DNA of 64,000 bases, taken from contig CM026554.1 of assembly GCA_015143295.1 (NCBI GenBank), forward strand, positions 32,005,531-32,069,530. The letters run 5' to 3'. The first letter of the stretch is position 1, and each line of letters begins with the position of its first letter. Below the pieces are notes generated by a model, which did no database searches, was not told the DNA's origin, and worked only from the letters and a program-made list of their open reading frames with translations. Origin of the DNA: Tetracentron sinense (taxonomy: Eukaryota; Streptophyta; Magnoliopsida; Trochodendrales; Trochodendraceae). Made by a program: the position numbers and the translations under genes. This document shows positions 60,515 to 64,000 of this stretch, piece by piece.

Positions 60515-61929
60515 GGAGAAAATACATTTACACCCCCTAAGGTTTGATGAAAATACACATAGACCCTCTCAGGTTTCAAAAAATACATTAGGTACCCCTA
60601 CTTTTCAAAATATTGACACTTACACCCCTTCCATCAGTTGACCGTTAGTCAACTGATGGAATGATGATGTCATGGGATAAAATGGTATGAACTACCAAAA
60701 ATACCCTCTCTAAAGTTGTCATTTTCCATTTTTCTCATTTAGGAAATTGTCCCTTCTTTTTTTGAATGTAATCAAATCCTCTAGGGCGACCACATGTCCT
60801 TTTTGACACCCCTTGTGGTGGCCACATGTCCTTTTTGACACCCCTTGAGGTGGCCACGTGTCCTTTTTGACACCCCTTGAGGTAGCCACATGTCCTTTTT
60901 GACACCCCTTAAATGGGATTAGATTCACCCATCCTTATGGTTCACCAGCCCATCCTTGGTCCTTTTTCTTCTAAATATTAATTCTTTTTTTAAAATTTAA
61001 TAATTGTTTTAAGACTTTTTTAATATTAAAATATTTTAAAAAATAATTAATATTTAGAAGAAAAAAAAAACCAAGGATGGGCTGGTGAACCCTAGGGGTG
61101 GCCACGTGTCCATTTTGACACCCCCTTGAAGTAGTCACGTGTCCCTTTTGACACCCCTTAACTGTGGTTAAGATTCACCCACCCCTATAGTTCACTCACC
61201 CATCCTTGGTTTTTTTTATATTAATTCTTTTTTTTTAATATTAATTCATTTTTTAAAATTTAAAAACTGTTTTTAAGGCTTTTTTAATATTAAAATATTT
61301 TTAAAAAAAAACAAGGATTGGCGGGTGAACCCTTGAGGTGGCCACGTGTCCTTTTTGACACCCCTTAAATGGGGTTAGATTCACCCACCCATAGGGTTCA
61401 CCTGCCTATCCTTGGTTTTTTTTTTCTAAATATTAATTATTTTTTTATATATTTTAATATTAAAAAAGTTTTAAAAACAATTATTAAATTAAAAAAAATT
61501 AATATTTAAGAAAAAAAAACAAGGATGAGCGGATGAACCATAGGGGTGGGTGAATCTAACCTCATTTAAGGGGTGTCAAAAAGGACACGTGGCTACCTCA
61601 AGGGGTGTCAAAAAGGACATATGGCCACCACAAGGGATGTCTAAAAGGACACGTGGTCACCCTAGAGGATTTGATTTCATTTTAAAATGGAGGGACAATT
61701 TCGTAAATAAAAAAAATGGAAAATGACAACTTTAGAGAGGGTATTTTTGGTAGTTCATACCATTTTAACCAATGACATCATCATTCAATCAATTGACTAA
61801 CGGTCAATTGATGGAAGGGGGTTAGTGTCAATATTTTGAAAAGTAGGGGTACTGAATGTATTTTCTGAAACTTGAGGGGGTCTATATGTATTTTCGTCAA
61901 ACCTCAGGGACTGTAAATGTATTTTCTCC
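60515..61929. mobile_element. Mutator-like element, long TIRs, perfect 9-bp TSD
   Basis: AATGGGGAA flanks it at 60506-60514 and 61930-61938. Ends GGAGAAAATACATTTACA ... TGTAAATGTATTTTCTCC; the inverted repeats run for several hundred bases, including tccatcagttgaccgttagt-type arms and ctttagagagggtatttttg. Each arm also carries repeated ccacgtgtcctttttgacac units (about 60785-60905, and inverted at 61560-61660). 1415 bp, no transposase. Confidence 0.93.
60785..60910. repeat. About 32-bp minisatellite inside the Mutator-like element
   Basis: Four units of ccacatgtcctttttgacac + cccttgaggtgg, nearly identical. Further copies at about 61095, 61135 and 61335, and inverted copies in the opposite arm. 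Confidence 0.9.
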
Positions 61930-63495
61930 AATGGGGAATATGGCGGGATATCACATAATATTTTCAAAATGGCAGACTTTTTTGTCATTCAAAAATTTTA
62001 ATGAAACTTCAAGAAATGTTAGAATAGACATTTATCCACAATTAAGATTCAAAAAACGTAAAAAATAAATTAATTAAAAATACACTTAAGAGATGCATGT
62101 GGTACGGTGGTAGGGGCAAGATACGCACTACAGCAACGTAAATAGTCTCATATTAATATCACATTCATACAACCATTAATAATAAAAATTAAAATATGTA
62201 TTCAATTAATAGTGAACAACTACATAGGTACTCTATTAAACATCAAGAGCTACAATCAGATCCACATGGAGTTACACAATAGACTATCTAAGTCACCGTC
62301 TCTGTCATGACTAGAAGAAGATATTACTAGTTCTCTGCACAACTGTACCATCATTCCCAACTCATGAAATTGATAATACCATGCTATATATCTCATAAAC
62401 ATGACTATAGTACTCATCCTCTCTAAGATACATAAGCACTGCCTTTGGTGGACATCAGGGGTAATACGTCATCACTGTCACCATCACGTGGTTGTACACC
62501 GCCTTAACCATAGCCATATGGCTAATGTTGTTAAGCCTAAACAATTAATACACTTTTGAACAATTTTTATTAAACAAATTTACTAAATATAATAAAATAT
62601 CTTATCAACAAGTAAACTTTTGGTCAGTTGATCTATTGGTTTAAAATAATACATAAAAACATATGTTTGTTGTTGCCCTACTATTGAGCTTAAAATCTTT
62701 TTTAAAAAAATTAAAAACATGATTCCTTTGTCATGCTTTTTTCCCGAAAAATGTCGCCCCACAAGCTAAGCAACGATTCTCACCAAATCTTGGTTGATTT
62801 GAGGATGAACAACCAAATTCAAAGGAATTTTGTGGATAATTAAGGAAAAACTAAGGACGAAGCAGAAATTCCGACATATCTCGCATGTCGGTCAACTTTT
62901 CCCAATGTCGACAGACATATTTTTTTGGGGATTGATAAAGGTTAATATTAAAAAAAGAAAAATGTACAAGAGAGGTTCCCCAGAGAGGGAACCAAAATAC
63001 AAACAAAAAAGGAAAAATCTTATACAAATAAAGGAAAACGCACCCAAGCCCCTAAGCAAATGACAAAGCAGGCAACAAGTCAACAACTCATGATCATCAA
63101 AAGTCTGCCCAAACCTCAGACGCGCCTATTCCTTTCTTCATAGACGCTCAAGCAAATAGCCACATGTAGCCTACCCCAATAGGATTCTCAAAGAGGCATC
63201 TAAATCACACGTAACTCAGCTAGAGATAAAGTCATAGAAAGTAAGAGGAAAGACCCACTAAGCCCTGAGATAATGTTGACCAACATATTGTAGGTTTCAT
63301 ACTTAAAACAAAACACAATTGTTTACCGAAATAATACAATGTTTGTGATATATTGCGAAATGATGCAATAAATAGTGATATTTGCCTGATATATTGGCGA
63401 GATTTTGTAGAAACATAAATACTATGCCATGTCCCTCATCCCTAGCCTACGACATTGGGATATATCGCATTCTTCGCAAATATTTAAAACCTTGC

Positions 63496-64000
63496 TCGAG
63501 GGTAAAGAAAGTAGCATGCATATATTTTATATTATGTTAATCCTTGAGTGTTCAGTTTTTTGTATTAAGTAGGCTTTCCAACAACGGGCTCTGGATCTTG
63601 ATCTCGATCTTGATTTGACAACAGACATACCAAACTACCAAGTGGTATTTTAATCTTTTCCTATTATTTCTGTTATTTCTCCTTATTCGTTATGTACATA
63701 AGATACATTGCAAGGGAAGTCCATTATTATATGAGAATTCAACACACAAGTTTATTTGTCTTCTTTTTTTAAGTTCTCTCTCTCTTCTAACCATGATCAT
63801 AAATCAAGACGAAACTGTTAAGAAACGACCGTTAAGTAAAGCTTTCGGTAATACCCGAACCGATACAAGTTTTAGAAACTCATTCTATCTCACTTCTTTG
63901 AACTTTCTTTCCGCCTCTCAAGCCAAATATAACAACTCCATCTTATTTTTTTTTAATCAAAAACAAGATCTACGCAATAAATCAACGATTTGAATATTCA
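63496..64000. other. Window end, no supported feature
   Basis: AT-rich with a CT-rich stretch at about 63773. An open frame at 63793-63993 has plausible composition but no recognisable domain and no neighbouring exon seen. Confidence 0.5.

Larger units (their letters stand above)
60466..63495. mobile_element. Candidate hAT-like host element containing the Mutator-like insertion
   Basis: Starts CAAGGTTTTAAG with ggggatatatcgcaac just inside; ends gggatatatcgcattc ... TTTAAAACCTTG. Ends resemble the 5224-6793 element, but flanks (ggcctaca, ctcgaggg) do not match. 62910-63290 looks like a truncated LINE 3' region. Confidence 0.4.

Noticed and set aside
63793-63993. 66-codon plus-strand frame at the window end
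   Set aside because: Unrecognised, no domain; could be chance.

Overview
The window is plant nuclear DNA: AT-rich, GT-AG introns, and LINE, copia, Ty3/gypsy, hAT, Mutator-like, SINE and pararetrovirus relics typical of a flowering plant. The species cannot be fixed from sequence alone. A TE-rich eudicot or early-diverging angiosperm with long introns fits.

One real host gene dominates. It lies on the minus strand from 58848 (ATG) to 2697 (TAG) and encodes a PRP40C / TCERG1-like pre-mRNA-processing protein of about 1104 residues. It has 16 coding exons (3315 nt of CDS in about 56.15 kb), all with GT-AG borders and matching phases. From N to C the protein has a Pro/Ser/Thr-rich region (exons 1-4), two WW domains (exons 5 and 6-8), an acidic Ser-rich linker (exon 8), five FF-type domains (exons 8-16) and a basic RS-like tail. 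I saw no stop or frameshift in the exons, so the gene looks intact.

Almost everything else is intron filled with mobile elements. Intron 15 (3003-13247) holds a hAT-like element with a perfect 8-bp target duplication and a decayed Caulimoviridae-type endogenous pararetrovirus, itself hit by a MITE and a SINE. Intron 14 holds a roughly 60-bp minisatellite. Intron 13 holds a small hAT-like element. Intron 12 holds a MITE, a copia RNase H/LTR fragment and two hAT-like elements. Intron 8 holds three hAT-like elements, one nested in another. Intron 7 holds minus-strand L1 LINE debris interrupted by a Ty3/gypsy-type solo LTR, which is interrupted by a plus-strand L1. Intron 6 holds a SINE with target duplication and an RTE-like LINE tail. 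Intron 5 holds a hAT-like element and another L1.

Upstream of the start codon (58849-64000) I see a probable 5' UTR splice acceptor, a repeat with GCCTC-rich ends and a Mutator-like element with long inverted repeats and a perfect 9-bp target duplication. Downstream (1-2696) is the 3' UTR and AT-rich intergenic DNA.

The most unusual observations are: two similar phase 0-0 exons in the N-terminal region; a set of hAT-like insertions that share terminal bases and 8-bp duplications but carry unrelated subterminal motifs; and a minisatellite core shared between hAT-like and Mutator-like elements. I found no bacterial-type system, CRISPR array, operon or convincing second protein-coding host gene.
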